The translations under genes were made by a program, and so were the position numbers. From DATARH01 sp036264235 (GTDB lineage: Bacteria; Pseudomonadota; Alphaproteobacteria; ATCC43930; CGMCC-115725): DNA of 16,169 nt. This document shows, in pieces, positions 6,452 through 14,563 of the stretch (position 1 is its first letter; every line of letters starts with the position of its first letter). The stretch spans positions 1-16,169 of the forward strand of contig DATARH010000003.1 of the NCBI GenBank assembly GCA_036264235.1, given 5' to 3'. The notes under the pieces are model-generated. The model saw only the letters and a program-made list of their open reading frames with translations, was not told the origin of the DNA and ran no database searches.

Positions 6452-7996
6452 ATGTCGAGCGCGATTGCTACGGTCGAGACGACCGCGCAGCCGAAGCCGC
6501 CGCCCTGCATCCTGGTCATTTTCGGCGCCGGCGGCGACCTGACCAGGCGCCTCCTGCTGCCGGCGCTCTACAACCTTCGGCGGGCGCAATTGCTGCCGGA
6601 TCAATTCGCGCTGATCGCGGTTGCCCGGCACGACGAGAATGCCGATAGTTTCCGGCGGCTTCTTGCCGAGTCGCTGCGCCAATTCGTGCGCGGCGACCTG
6701 GACCAGGACGACTGCCGCTGGCTCGCCGAGCGCACCCACTATCTCCGCGGCGATCTCGAGGACCCCGACACCTACGCCAAGCTGGCGCAGCTCCTTGCCG
6801 AGACGGACAAATTTCTTGGCGGCTGCGGCAATTACCTCTTCTACCTGGCCACCCCGGCGGCGGCGTTCGCGCCGGTGGTGCGGCAGCTCGACCATGCCAG
6901 CTTGGTCCGTGAGACGGAGCAGGGTTGGCGGCGCGTCATCATCGAAAAGCCGTTCGGCAGCGATCTGGCCTCAGCGCAGGCGCTGAACCGCGAGATCCTC
7001 GGCGTCCTCAACGAACGGCAGACCTACCGCATCGACCATTATCTGGGAAAAGAGACCGTCCAGAACCTGATGGTGTTCCGGTTCGCCAACGGCCTATTCG
7101 AACCGATGTGGAACCGCGACCACATCGACCATGTCCAGATCACGGTCGCCGAGACGATCGGGGTCGAGCAGCGCGGCAGGTTCTACGACGCCACCGGCGC
7201 GCTGCGCGACATGGTGCCGAACCACCTGTTTCAGCTTTTGACCTTGACTGCGATGGAGCCGGCGGCCGGTTTCGACGCCGACGATCTGCGCACCGAGAAG
7301 ACCAAGGTGCTCAACGCCGTCCACAGTTTCAGCGGCAAGGACGGGCGCGCCAATGTGGTACGGGCGCAATACGGCGCCGGCAGCATCGCCGGCCGCGAGA
7401 TCGCGCCCTATCGGCAGGCGCCGAGTGTCGCGCCCGGTTCGGTCACCGAGACCTATGTCGCGCTCAAGGTGATGATCGACAATTGGCGCTGGGTCGGCGT
7501 GCCGTTCTACCTGCGCACCGGCAAGTCGCTGGCGCGGCGGCGCACCGAGATCGCGATCCAGTTCAAGCAGGCGCCGCTGGCGTTCTTTCGCGACACGCCG
7601 GTCGAGCGCCTGACCCCGAACGATCTGATCCTGCACATCCAACCCGAGGAAGGCGTCACCTTCGGCTTCGGCGCCAAAATCCCGGGTCCCTCGGTGCGCA
7701 TCGCCGGCGTCGAGATGAAATTCAATTACGAGGATTATTTCCGGGTCGCCGCGAGCACTGGCTACGAGACCCTGATCTACGACTGCATGGTCGGCGACGC
7801 GACGCTGTTCCAGCGCGCCGACAACATCGAGGCCGGATGGCGGGTCGTGCAGGATGTGCTCGACGCCTGGGCCGAGGAGCGGGCGTCGGAATTGCCGACC
7901 TACCCGGCTGGCAGCGCCGGGCCGGCCGAGGCCGATGCGCTGTTGCGCCGCGACGGCCGACGTTGGCGCGCGATCGACGGCGGCGGGCGCAAATAG
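6452..7996 (+). CDS. zwf: Zwf, glucose-6-phosphate 1-dehydrogenase
   Basis: A 514-residue cytosolic enzyme oxidising glucose 6-phosphate to 6-phosphogluconolactone with NAD(P)+, the entry to the oxidative pentose phosphate and Entner-Doudoroff routes. The dinucleotide-binding loop Gly25-Ala-Gly-Gly-Asp-Leu-Thr31 is a close form of the usual GASGDLT. The active-site motif Arg193-Ile-Asp-His-Tyr-Leu-Gly-Lys-Glu201 is intact. Further family stretches are Ile-Glu-Lys-Pro-Phe-Gly, Phe-Tyr-Leu-Arg-Thr-Gly-Lys and Gly-Trp-Arg-Val-Val-Gln. The ATG at 6452 is chosen because GGGGG lies 5 nt upstream; an ATG 11 codons earlier lacks such a site. The usual partners pgl, edd and gnd are not beside it, so it appears to be transcribed alone. 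It converges with the DUF1877 gene, leaving 21 bp between them. Confidence 0.96.
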   Translation: MSSAIATVETTAQPKPPPCILVIFGAGGDLTRRLLLPALYNLRRAQLLPDQFALIAVARHDENADSFRRLLAESLRQFVRGDLDQDDCRWLAERTHYLRGDLEDPDTYAKLAQLLAETDKFLGGCGNYLFYLATPAAAFAPVVRQLDHASLVRETEQGWRRVIIEKPFGSDLASAQALNREILGVLNERQTYRIDHYLGKETVQNLMVFRFANGLFEPMWNRDHIDHVQITVAETIGVEQRGRFYDATGALRDMVPNHLFQLLTLTAMEPAAGFDADDLRTEKTKVLNAVHSFSGKDGRANVVRAQYGAGSIAGREIAPYRQAPSVAPGSVTETYVALKVMIDNWRWVGVPFYLRTGKSLARRRTEIAIQFKQAPLAFFRDTPVERLTPNDLILHIQPEEGVTFGFGAKIPGPSVRIAGVEMKFNYEDYFRVAASTGYETLIYDCMVGDATLFQRADNIEAGWRVVQDVLDAWAEERASELPTYPAGSAGPAEADALLRRDGRRWRAIDGGGRK

Positions 7997-8017
7997 CGCC
8001 GCTCGGGCGCGAGGCGC

Positions 8018-8728
8018 TCACTCGATCACGGTCACCACGGCCTGCCCGGCTTTGCGGGCGGCGATGTAGAAATCTCGCAGCTCGCGGAAGGCCGTGATCA
8101 GCCAGTCGCGGTCTTCGGCCGCGTCCCAGGTGCCGGGATAGACCCCGAGCCGTGTCATCGCCGCGGCATCGAAGCGGGCCCGCAGCGTCTTCGCGAGGCC
8201 GGGCGTGCCCAATGCCGCCGCGATCTCGGCGACCTGCGCCGGCTGGAAATAGCGGGCCGGCCCGTAGCCCTGATCCTTGCCGATCTGAGTGCCGCCAAAC
8301 ACCGCCTGACCGAACGGACCCGGCGCCGGCTCCAGCGCGCCGCACAGCAGGTAGTGCAGCCCATGCCAGGCCTTTTCGAGCGAGACACTGTGACCGTCGG
8401 CGCCCGGCGGCGGCACCGCCCGCTGCCGTGCGGCCTCGTGCTGCGCCAGCTGCAGCAGCAGCGCACTATTGCTGCCGGGGCCGGGGCGCAGCTCCTCGTT
8501 CAGGCCAAGCTGGCGCCGCGTGTGCTCGCGGACCTCCGGCGGCAGGCGTCGGAGCATGTCGGCAACGAGCCGAGGCGTCTGGAAACGCAGCCGCTCCCGG
8601 ACATGCGCCGGGTCTTCGAACGGTCGCCCGGCATCGAGCGCGAACACGCTCCCGACCCTTTCCGGCGCATCCTTGATCGCGGCGAGCTGATCGGCGCTGA
8701 TCGCGACGAAGCGGGCCATCATCGACAT
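8018..8728 (-). CDS. DUF1877 (YfbM-like) family protein
   Basis: A 236-residue soluble protein of unknown function. It matches the DUF1877/YfbM pattern: start Met-Ser-Met-Met-Ala-Arg-Phe, then Ser-Leu-Glu-Lys-Ala-Trp-His-Gly-Leu-His-Tyr-Leu-Leu (116-128), Phe-Gly-Gly-Thr-Gln-Ile-Gly (144-150), Gly-Tyr-Gly-Pro-Ala-Arg-Tyr-Phe (154-161), Gly-Val-Tyr-Pro-Gly-Thr-Trp (195-201) and a C-terminal helix ending in hydrophobic residues. It is longer than E. coli YfbM (about 167 residues) because of an extra charged, Leu- and Arg-rich segment at about 40-110. No signal peptide or membrane segment is seen. GGGGGA lies 8 nt before the first ATG, which supports that start over the two internal Met codons. 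It is divergent from the flavin enzyme gene and has no partner on its strand. Family is likely; function is unknown. Confidence 0.8.
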   Translation of the reverse strand: MSMMARFVAISADQLAAIKDAPERVGSVFALDAGRPFEDPAHVRERLRFQTPRLVADMLRRLPPEVREHTRRQLGLNEELRPGPGSNSALLLQLAQHEAARQRAVPPPGADGHSVSLEKAWHGLHYLLCGALEPAPGPFGQAVFGGTQIGKDQGYGPARYFQPAQVAEIAAALGTPGLAKTLRARFDAAAMTRLGVYPGTWDAAEDRDWLITAFRELRDFYIAARKAGQAVVTVIE

Positions 8729-8890
8729 CGGGCGGTCCCCCGCGGGCGGGCGCGGGCTGCGCCCCGTAGAAGCTTAGGCGGAAGCGATTAACCGTTCCCT
8801 CACCCTGCGACAAGCGCCACGCCGCCGCCCGGAAGGATGGCGATTGCCGCCGTGCCGGTTATTATCCACCGACACCTCACGGAGACCCGC
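8729..8890. other. Divergent intergenic region between the DUF1877 gene and the flavin-enzyme operon
   Basis: These 162 bp should hold promoters for both directions. On the plus strand TATTAT (8860-8865) is a possible -10 with no good -35. GATTAACC (8787-8794) is the only other AT-rich patch. A GC-only 6-bp hairpin (8748-8764) lies in the leader of the minus-strand gene. Nothing stronger is seen. Confidence 0.3.
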
Positions 8891-9820
8891 ATGGCGCCGC
8901 GCATCGGCTATCTGCTCCCGACCCGCGAGCGGGTCATGGAAGGCCGTCCGGAAACCGCGCCGCTGCTGGCGCTGGCCGAACGCGCCGAAGGGCTCGGCTA
9001 CGATTCGATCTGGGTCGGCGATTCGATCGTGGCTCGGCCGCGGCACGAGCCGCTGACCCTGTTATCCGCGGTGGCGGCGCGCACTAGGCGGGCCGAGCTC
9101 GGCACCGCGGTGCTGCTGCCGGCGCTGCGCAACCCGGTCGTGCTGGCGCACGGTATTGCGACCCTCGACCAGATCAGTGAGGGCCGCTTCATCCTCGGCG
9201 TCGGCATCGCCAGCGACGTTCCGAACATCCGCGCCGAATTCACCGCCTGCGGCGTGCCGTTCGAGAAGCGGGTCGGGCGCATGCTCGAAGGGCTGCGGCT
9301 GGCGCGCGACTTATGGAGCGGTCAGCCGGTCAACTGGAACGGCCGCTGGGTCCTCGAGAACGCGACGCTCGGCCCGGTGCCCTACCGTCCCGGCGGGCCG
9401 CCGATCTGGATCGGCGGCATGGTGCGCGCCAGCCTCGAGCGGGTCGGTCGGCTCTATGACGGCTGGTTTCCGAACTCGCCCGACCCGGAGCAATGGCGGA
9501 CGCAGTGGCGCGAGATCCACGATATCGCGCGCGAGGCGGGACGCGACCCAGGCAAGCTGACCGGCGCCGTCTATCTGACGCTGACGATCGACGACGATAA
9601 GGCCGCCGCCGAAGCACGGATGGACCAGTTCATGATCAGCTACTACGGCCGGCCGGGCATGCGCGACCGCCAAGCCAATTACGCCGGGCCGGCATCGGGC
9701 GCGGTCGAGTGGCTTGGACGCTGGATCGATGCCGGCGTCAGTCACCTCGTCTGCCGCTTCGCCGGCGATGCGGAGCGGCAATTGGAGCTGGTCGCGCGCT
9801 TGCGCGCGCAGCTTCGCTAG
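8891..9820 (+). CDS. LLM-class (luciferase-like) flavin-dependent oxidoreductase
   Basis: A 309-residue TIM-barrel flavoenzyme of the bacterial luciferase-like superfamily, which uses FMNH2 or F420. Signatures are Gly-Tyr-Asp-Ser-Ile-Trp-Val-Gly-Asp-Ser near residue 35, the stretch Ala-Thr-Leu-Asp-Gln-Ile-Ser-Glu-Gly-Arg-Phe-Ile-Leu-Gly-Val-Gly, Pro-Pro-Ile-Trp-Ile-Gly-Gly for cofactor phosphate binding, and Tyr-Asp-Gly-Trp-Phe. No signal peptide or membrane segment, so it is probably cytosolic. The ATG at 8891 is chosen for GGAGA 5 nt upstream; an ATG at 8837 is in frame but adds 18 residues unlike the family. Its stop is 8 bp before the molybdopterin oxidoreductase start, so the two are almost certainly one operon. 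The superfamily includes alkanesulfonate and dimethyl-sulfide monooxygenases and F420 dehydrogenases; the sequence does not tell me which reaction applies here. No F420 biosynthesis gene is in view. Confidence 0.88.
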   Translation: MAPRIGYLLPTRERVMEGRPETAPLLALAERAEGLGYDSIWVGDSIVARPRHEPLTLLSAVAARTRRAELGTAVLLPALRNPVVLAHGIATLDQISEGRFILGVGIASDVPNIRAEFTACGVPFEKRVGRMLEGLRLARDLWSGQPVNWNGRWVLENATLGPVPYRPGGPPIWIGGMVRASLERVGRLYDGWFPNSPDPEQWRTQWREIHDIAREAGRDPGKLTGAVYLTLTIDDDKAAAEARMDQFMISYYGRPGMRDRQANYAGPASGAVEWLGRWIDAGVSHLVCRFAGDAERQLELVARLRAQLR

Positions 9821-9828
9821 GGGGACCA

Positions 9829-12057
9829 ATGCCCGACGGCATGACACGACAAGGCGTCGTCTACGAGGCGCCGCGCCCGGCGCCGCAGCCCGGTGAGACC
9901 ATTGTCACCAGCACCTGCGCGCACAATTGCGGCGGCCGCTGCGTCGTCAACGCGCATGTTCGCGACGACCGCATTGTCCACATTTCGACCGATATGCGGC
10001 GCTGGAACCCCGAGCACCCGCCGCTGCCGGCTTGCGCCCGCGGCGTCGGCCAGATCGAACGCGTCTATCACCCGGACCGGCTCAAATACCCGATGCGGCG
10101 GGTCGGGCCGCGCGGCTCCGGCGAGTGGCAGCGCATTTCCTGGGACGAGGCACTCGACACCGTGGCGCGCGAGATGCGGCGGGTGCGCGACACCTACGGC
10201 AACGCCGCCGTGCTCGACGCCTCGCGCACCGGCTCGCAATCGATGCTGCATGGCCGCGTCGCGGCCCAGCGTTTTCTCTACATGTTCGGCGGTTGCACCG
10301 AATTGTGGTCGAACATGTCGGCCGAGGCCGAGGTGTTCGCGGTGCGAATGACCTACGGCGCCACGGCCGATTACAAGACCTCGGGCCGCGAGCCAATCGA
10401 CTATGCCAATTCAAAACTGATCGTGATGTGGGGGTGGAGCCCCGGCGATGGCACCTTCGGCACCAGCACGATGCCGTTCCTGCGCGAGGCGAAGAAACAA
10501 GGCGTGCGCATCATCTGCGTCGACCCGCGCCGCACCGAGACGAGCCGCATCCTCGCCGACCAGCACATCTTCATCCGTCCCGGGACCGATACCGCGGCGC
10601 TGATCGCGATGGCATATGTCACCGTCAGCGAAGGACTGCACGACGAGGCGTATTGTGATCGTCACGTGCTCGGCTTTGACGACGCGCATCTGCCGCAGGG
10701 CGCGCCGGCTGGCGCATCATACAAATCCTATCTCCTCGGGCTCACCGACGGCGTGCCGAAGACCCCGGAATGGGCCGAGGTGATCACCGGCATTCCGGCG
10801 GCGACGTTGCGCCGGCTGGCGATCGAATTCGCCACCGCAAAACCAGCCGCTCTGCAGGCCGGCTATGCGCCGGGCCGCACTCTTTATGGCGAGCAGTTTC
10901 ACCGCGCCGCCTATGCGCTGTGCGCTCTGACCGGCAATGTCGGTGTGCCCGGCGGCAATTCCGGCACCAGCAACGGCGCGACCGGCCGCTCCGGGATCAA
11001 GAGCCTGCCGATCGGCAAGAACCCAATCGAGGCGAAGGTCGCGTCGTCGATGCTGGCCGATCTCCTGGCGCGCGGCAAAGCCGGCGGCTATCCGGCCGAC
11101 ATCAAGCTGATCTATTCGGTCGGCGGCGATCTGTTCAACCAGTGCCCGAACGCGAACAAGATCGCCGGCGCGCTCGACGAGGTCGAGTTCATCGTCGCGC
11201 AGGATCATTTCCTGACGCCGACGGCGCGGCACGCGGACATCGTGCTGCCGGCGACGACCTTCTGGGAGCGCAACGATGTGCACACGCCGTGGGCCGGCGC
11301 GCTGCATTACGCGATCTACATGCGGCAGGCGATCCGGCCGATGTACGAGTGCCGCAACGATATCGACATCTTCACCGATCTGTCATCGCGCCTCGGCATT
11401 GCCGGCTACAGCGACAAGAGCGAGAGGGAGTGGCTGCGCGAGCTCACCGCCGACGCGGTCGACGATTTTGACGCGTTCGCCGAAGCCGGTGTGGCCCGCT
11501 TTCCGGCCCCGCAGGACGCCGTCGCGTTCGCGAAAGAAATCCGCGAGCCGGAGCGGTACAAATTCTCGACACCCTCGGGGAAGATCGAGGTCTATTCGAT
11601 GGCGCTCGCCGCCAATCCCGATCCGTACGGCTTGGGTGCCATCCCGCCGATCCCGACCTGGATCGCACCACCGGCACCGGACGCGGAGTACCCGCTGGCG
11701 CTGTGCACCCCGAAATCGAAGGCGCGCACCCACTCGATCCATGGCAACCAGCCGGGCTTGGCACGCGTCGATCCCGATGCGGTGTGGCTGCACCCCGACG
11801 ATGCGGCGAATCGCGGCATCGCTGACGGATCTCGGGTGCGCGTCTTCAACCAGTTCGGCACGACCGAGCTGCCGGCGCGGGTGACCGACCGCATCCTCAA
11901 GGGCACGGTGTCGATCAACGAAGGCGCCTGGTTCACTCCCGATGCGGGCGGCATCGATACCGCCGGTTGCGCCAACGCGCTGACCGCCGATGTGACGGCG
12001 CCCTGCGGCGCGACCACCTACAACAGCAACTACGTCGAGATCGCGCCGGCCGGGTGA
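9829..12057 (+). CDS. DmsA-like molybdopterin oxidoreductase catalytic subunit, without Tat signal
   Basis: A 742-residue molybdoenzyme of the DMSO reductase family. The N terminus carries a [4Fe-4S] motif Cys30-x3-Cys34-x3-Cys38-x30-Cys69, as in DmsA. Ser164 in Asn-Met-Ser-Ala aligns with the DmsA serine that binds molybdenum. Many stretches parallel DmsA: Arg-Leu-Lys-Tyr-Pro-Met, Ile-Arg-Pro-Gly-Thr-Asp, Lys-Thr-Pro-Glu-Trp-Ala, Leu-Thr-Gly-Asn-Val-Gly, Thr-Pro-Ser-Gly-Lys-Ile-Glu. The molybdopterin-dinucleotide-binding domain is C-terminal (about 615-740). No twin-arginine leader precedes Cys30, so it probably stays in the cytosol, and no DmsB- or DmsC-like gene is adjacent. GGGGA precedes the ATG at 9829; ATG 9841 is an alternative. 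It lies 8 bp after the flavin-enzyme gene and 14 bp before a COG3618 hydrolase. Sulfoxide or N-oxide reduction is plausible from the family; the true substrate is unknown. Confidence 0.88.
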   Translation: MPDGMTRQGVVYEAPRPAPQPGETIVTSTCAHNCGGRCVVNAHVRDDRIVHISTDMRRWNPEHPPLPACARGVGQIERVYHPDRLKYPMRRVGPRGSGEWQRISWDEALDTVAREMRRVRDTYGNAAVLDASRTGSQSMLHGRVAAQRFLYMFGGCTELWSNMSAEAEVFAVRMTYGATADYKTSGREPIDYANSKLIVMWGWSPGDGTFGTSTMPFLREAKKQGVRIICVDPRRTETSRILADQHIFIRPGTDTAALIAMAYVTVSEGLHDEAYCDRHVLGFDDAHLPQGAPAGASYKSYLLGLTDGVPKTPEWAEVITGIPAATLRRLAIEFATAKPAALQAGYAPGRTLYGEQFHRAAYALCALTGNVGVPGGNSGTSNGATGRSGIKSLPIGKNPIEAKVASSMLADLLARGKAGGYPADIKLIYSVGGDLFNQCPNANKIAGALDEVEFIVAQDHFLTPTARHADIVLPATTFWERNDVHTPWAGALHYAIYMRQAIRPMYECRNDIDIFTDLSSRLGIAGYSDKSEREWLRELTADAVDDFDAFAEAGVARFPAPQDAVAFAKEIREPERYKFSTPSGKIEVYSMALAANPDPYGLGAIPPIPTWIAPPAPDAEYPLALCTPKSKARTHSIHGNQPGLARVDPDAVWLHPDDAANRGIADGSRVRVFNQFGTTELPARVTDRILKGTVSINEGAWFTPDAGGIDTAGCANALTADVTAPCGATTYNSNYVEIAPAG

Positions 12058-12071
12058 AGGAGACCAGACGA

Positions 12072-13121
12072 ATGGCGATATCGCGCAGCGACTGGCAGTT
12101 CGGCCGTATCTACGATCCCGAGGATGGCTGGCTCGCCAAGGCCGAGCCCGAGCCGATCCTCGAGCCGGAAATCCCGATCGTCGATCCGCACCATCATCTG
12201 TGGCTGCGCGGCGGTCACCGCTATCTGCTCGACGAATTGCTGGCCGATTTGAACACCGGCCATAACGTCGTCGCGACCGTGTTCGAGGAATGTCACTCGA
12301 TGTATCGGGCCGGCGGCCCCGCGGAATACCGCCCGGTCGGCGAGACCGAATTCGTCGGCGGCATCGGCGCGATGAGCGACAGCGGTCAGTACGGCAAGAC
12401 CCGAGTCGCGGCTGGCATCGTCGGCGCCGCCGATCTGACGCTCGGCGACCAGGTAGAGCCGGTATTGCTGGCGCAAATTCGGGCCGGCGGTGGCCGCTTC
12501 CGCGGTGTGCGCTACTCGGCCGGCTACGACGCCGATTCGATCATCGGCAACAGCGGCGCCGGAATCGAGCCCCATCTTTACCGCCGCGACGATTTCCGTG
12601 CCGGGTTGAAGCGGCTGTCGGCGCTTGGCCTATCATTCGATGCTTGGCTCTATCACCCGCAACTCGGCGACGTGATCGAACTCGCCCGCGCCTTTCCGGC
12701 AACGCCGATCGTGATGGGCCATGTCGGCGGCTTTCTCGGCTACGGACCCTATGGGGGGAAGCGCGACGAGGAACTCCCGAAATGGCGCCAGTCGATGGCG
12801 GAGCTGGCGCGCTGTCCGAACGTCGTCGTCAAATTGGGCGGCATGATCAACCGCGGAGCCGCCTTCGATTTCCACGCCGCGGCGGCGCCGCCGTCATCGG
12901 CGACCATCGCCGAATGCTGGCGGCCGTTTGTCGAGACCTGCATCGAATTGTTCGGTGCCGGCCGCTGCATGTTCGAAAGCAATTTCCCGGTCGACAAGAT
13001 GGGGATCGGCTACGCCGCGCTGTGGAATGCGTTCAAGCGCATCGCCGGCGGCGCCTCCGCCGACGAGAAGCGCGACCTCTTCGCCGGGACCGCGACGCGG
13101 GTCTACCGTCTGGAGTGGTAA
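12072..13121 (+). CDS. Amidohydrolase-superfamily metal-dependent hydrolase (COG3618-type TIM barrel)
   Basis: A 349-residue cytosolic hydrolase of the amidohydrolase-2 type. The first metal motif is Val-Asp-Pro-His40-His41-His42-Leu-Trp, with His40 and His42 as likely ligands. Later residues typical of the fold are His in Val-Met-Gly-His-Val-Gly-Gly, and Glu-Ser-Asn-Phe-Pro-Val-Asp-Lys, which supplies the late conserved aspartate. The N-terminal 38 residues precede the barrel and contain no signal peptide. The ATG is chosen for AAGGAGA 8 nt upstream, overlapping the preceding stop codon. Relatives include 2-pyrone-4,6-dicarboxylate lactonase and sugar lactonases, so lactone or amide cleavage is the best general guess. 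As the third gene of a tight operon with a flavin oxidoreductase and a molybdoenzyme, it probably opens or cleaves a product of those redox steps. It converges with the next gene, 7 bp away. Confidence 0.85.
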   Translation: MAISRSDWQFGRIYDPEDGWLAKAEPEPILEPEIPIVDPHHHLWLRGGHRYLLDELLADLNTGHNVVATVFEECHSMYRAGGPAEYRPVGETEFVGGIGAMSDSGQYGKTRVAAGIVGAADLTLGDQVEPVLLAQIRAGGGRFRGVRYSAGYDADSIIGNSGAGIEPHLYRRDDFRAGLKRLSALGLSFDAWLYHPQLGDVIELARAFPATPIVMGHVGGFLGYGPYGGKRDEELPKWRQSMAELARCPNVVVKLGGMINRGAAFDFHAAAAPPSSATIAECWRPFVETCIELFGAGRCMFESNFPVDKMGIGYAALWNAFKRIAGGASADEKRDLFAGTATRVYRLEW

Positions 13122-13128
13122 GCGAGGC

Positions 13129-13878
13129 TCAGTAGAGGCCGCCGCTGCCGGGACCCGGCTTGGCGGGCTTCGCCGGCGCGTCGGCCACCGCGTCCGATGC
13201 CGATTTTGGCGCGGCCGAGGGCAGCAGCGGGATCGGTGCGTCGGCCTCGTTGGTCGGCGCGCGCGGCGGCGTCGCGACCTCGATCGCCGGCCCCAAGGGC
13301 AACGGGGCGGCTGGCTTCTCCGACATCGATGGGACTTCGGCCGGGATCGCCGCTTCGCGCGGCTCCGTAGTCGGCGGTGCGACTGCGACCGGCGGCTCTT
13401 TGGGAGCCGGTGTTACCACGGCCTCGGGCTGCAGCGGCGGCACCGGCAGCGCGGCAGTCGGCGGCAGGTTCGCCGGAACCGGCACTGCGGGCACGGAAAC
13501 CGTTACGGCGGGAGGCTCCGGAACTGCCGCGGGTGGGATCGCCGCCGGCAGGGTGCGCGGCTTCGCCCGGGTCGGTAGCGGATGCGCGACGGCCGGCGCG
13601 ACCGGGGCCGTCGAGTTGGTTTCGGCCGGTGCGACCGGCGCGACCGCCACAGGCGGTACGGCTGCGAGCGCCGGCTGCGTCTCGACCGGCGCGACAACGG
13701 TCGCGGGTGCGATCGCGGCCGCGGGCGGGATCAACATCGGCTCGCGCTTGATCGCATATTCGTAGATAAGATTGCCGGAGACGCCGACCGCTACTGCATA
13801 GCCGAAAGCGGCGAATTTGCTGACACTGAACCGCGCCAGCTTGGCCAGCGTATCGGTTATGAACCCCTCGTCCTCCAA
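13129..13878 (-). CDS. Pro/Ala-rich protein with one N-terminal hydrophobic segment, unknown function
   Basis: About 249 residues if started at TTG 13878; I do not recognise it. A short N-terminal stretch is followed by one weakly hydrophobic segment (about residues 22-41), then Glu-Tyr-Ala-Ile-Lys-Arg-Glu, then roughly 200 residues dominated by Pro, Ala and Val with scattered charges. The C terminus is Lys-Pro-Gly-Pro-Gly-Ser-Gly-Gly-Leu-Tyr. This suggests a membrane anchor with an extended, disordered tail reaching into the periplasm or cytosol, as in TonB-like or wall-spanning linkers, but no TonB C-terminal domain is present. The start is uncertain: no ATG or GTG exists near the homology-like part. 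TTG 13878 has G-runs upstream, and ATG 14070 would add 64 low-quality, Arg-rich residues. A Gly/Ala-rich frame on the plus strand (13160-13765) is its mirror image. That this frame is the coding one is a moderate-confidence call. Confidence 0.5.
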   Translation of the reverse strand: MEDEGFITDTLAKLARFSVSKFAAFGYAVAVGVSGNLIYEYAIKREPMLIPPAAAIAPATVVAPVETQPALAAVPPVAVAPVAPAETNSTAPVAPAVAHPLPTRAKPRTLPAAIPPAAVPEPPAVTVSVPAVPVPANLPPTAALPVPPLQPEAVVTPAPKEPPVAVAPPTTEPREAAIPAEVPSMSEKPAAPLPLGPAIEVATPPRAPTNEADAPIPLLPSAAPKSASDAVADAPAKPAKPGPGSGGLY

Positions 13879-14117
13879 TGCCCCCGTCCCCCGTCGGTTG
13901 CCCGCAGACCGTGCCGCCGTTCCTCGCGGCGGCAGCGGCAGTAGCCCCCAATCATGGCGGAAAATGCGGCAACGATAAGGCCTTGCTCGCCGGATCGTGA
14001 TCGCGGCCAGGCACGGGTGCCGCGCAGGATCGTTGCGAAACCGGCGGCGATCACCGTACCGTCGCGGCAAGGCGGGCGCAGCGCCGCCGTTCGGGGATGC
14101 CTGGAGGAGGAACGGAG
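13879..14117. other. Divergent intergenic region before the DoxX gene
   Basis: About 239 bp separate the Pro-rich protein's TTG from the DoxX start. It should hold both promoters, but I see no convincing -35/-10 pair, terminator or repeat. If the minus-strand gene starts at ATG 14070 instead, most of this stretch is coding. Confidence 0.3.
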
Positions 14118-14555
14118 ATGGCGGGATTGGCGACTTGGCGGCTCGTCTGGGAGCCGCGCATGCTGAGCATTCTGCGGATCATGACCGGGCTGCTTTTTCT
14201 CGAGCACGGCACGGCGAAGATCTTCGATTTTCCGCACCAGCCGGATCACAAGACCTGGGTGCTGATGACGCTGGTGCCGGGAATTCAGGGCTTGATCGAA
14301 GTCATCGGCGGCGCCTTGCTCGCGGCGGGTCTGTTCACCCGGATCGTCGCCTTTATCCTGGCCGGTGATATGGCCGTCGCGTATTTCATGTCGCATGCGC
14401 CGCAGAATTTTTACCCGCTGCTGAACCGCGGCGACGGCGCCATCCTGTATTGCTTCATCTTCCTCTATTTATTCTTCGCTGGCGGCGGTGAATGGAGCCT
14501 CGACCGGGCGCTGTTCCCAGAGACAAGCGAGGCGCCGCGCCGAGTGGCTGCCTAA
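14118..14555 (+). CDS. DoxX-family integral membrane protein
   Basis: A 145-residue inner-membrane protein with four hydrophobic segments (about residues 15-32, 47-70, 72-95 and 105-125), the usual DoxX length and topology. Family features are Arg-Ile-Met-Thr-Gly-Leu-Leu-Phe-Leu-Glu-His-Gly (20-31), a Gly-rich second helix (Ile-Glu-Val-Ile-Gly-Gly-Ala-Leu-Leu-Ala-Ala-Gly-Leu-Phe-Thr-Arg), and Gln-Asn-Phe-Tyr-Pro-Leu-Leu-Asn-Arg-Gly in the loop before the last helix. Members have been linked to quinone-linked or thiol redox steps, but most, like this one, have no proven role. The ATG at 14118 is preceded by GGAGGAGG 7 nt upstream; an ATG 7 codons earlier lacks this. It stands alone on its strand and converges with the cyclase-like gene, with 8 bp between the stops. 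Confidence 0.87.
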   Translation: MAGLATWRLVWEPRMLSILRIMTGLLFLEHGTAKIFDFPHQPDHKTWVLMTLVPGIQGLIEVIGGALLAAGLFTRIVAFILAGDMAVAYFMSHAPQNFYPLLNRGDGAILYCFIFLYLFFAGGGEWSLDRALFPETSEAPRRVAA

Positions 14556-14563
14556 GAACCCTC

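Noticed and set aside
8748..8764. GGGCGC-N5-GCGCCC hairpin in the DUF1877 leader
   Set aside because: All-GC short hairpins are expected by chance in such GC-rich DNA; no T-run and it does not cover the ribosome-binding site.
13160..13765. Gly/Ala-rich plus-strand frame resembling PE_PGRS-like text
   Set aside because: It is the complement of the Pro/Ala-rich minus-strand gene, which has a more protein-like N terminus; no ribosome-binding site was seen for the plus-strand frame.
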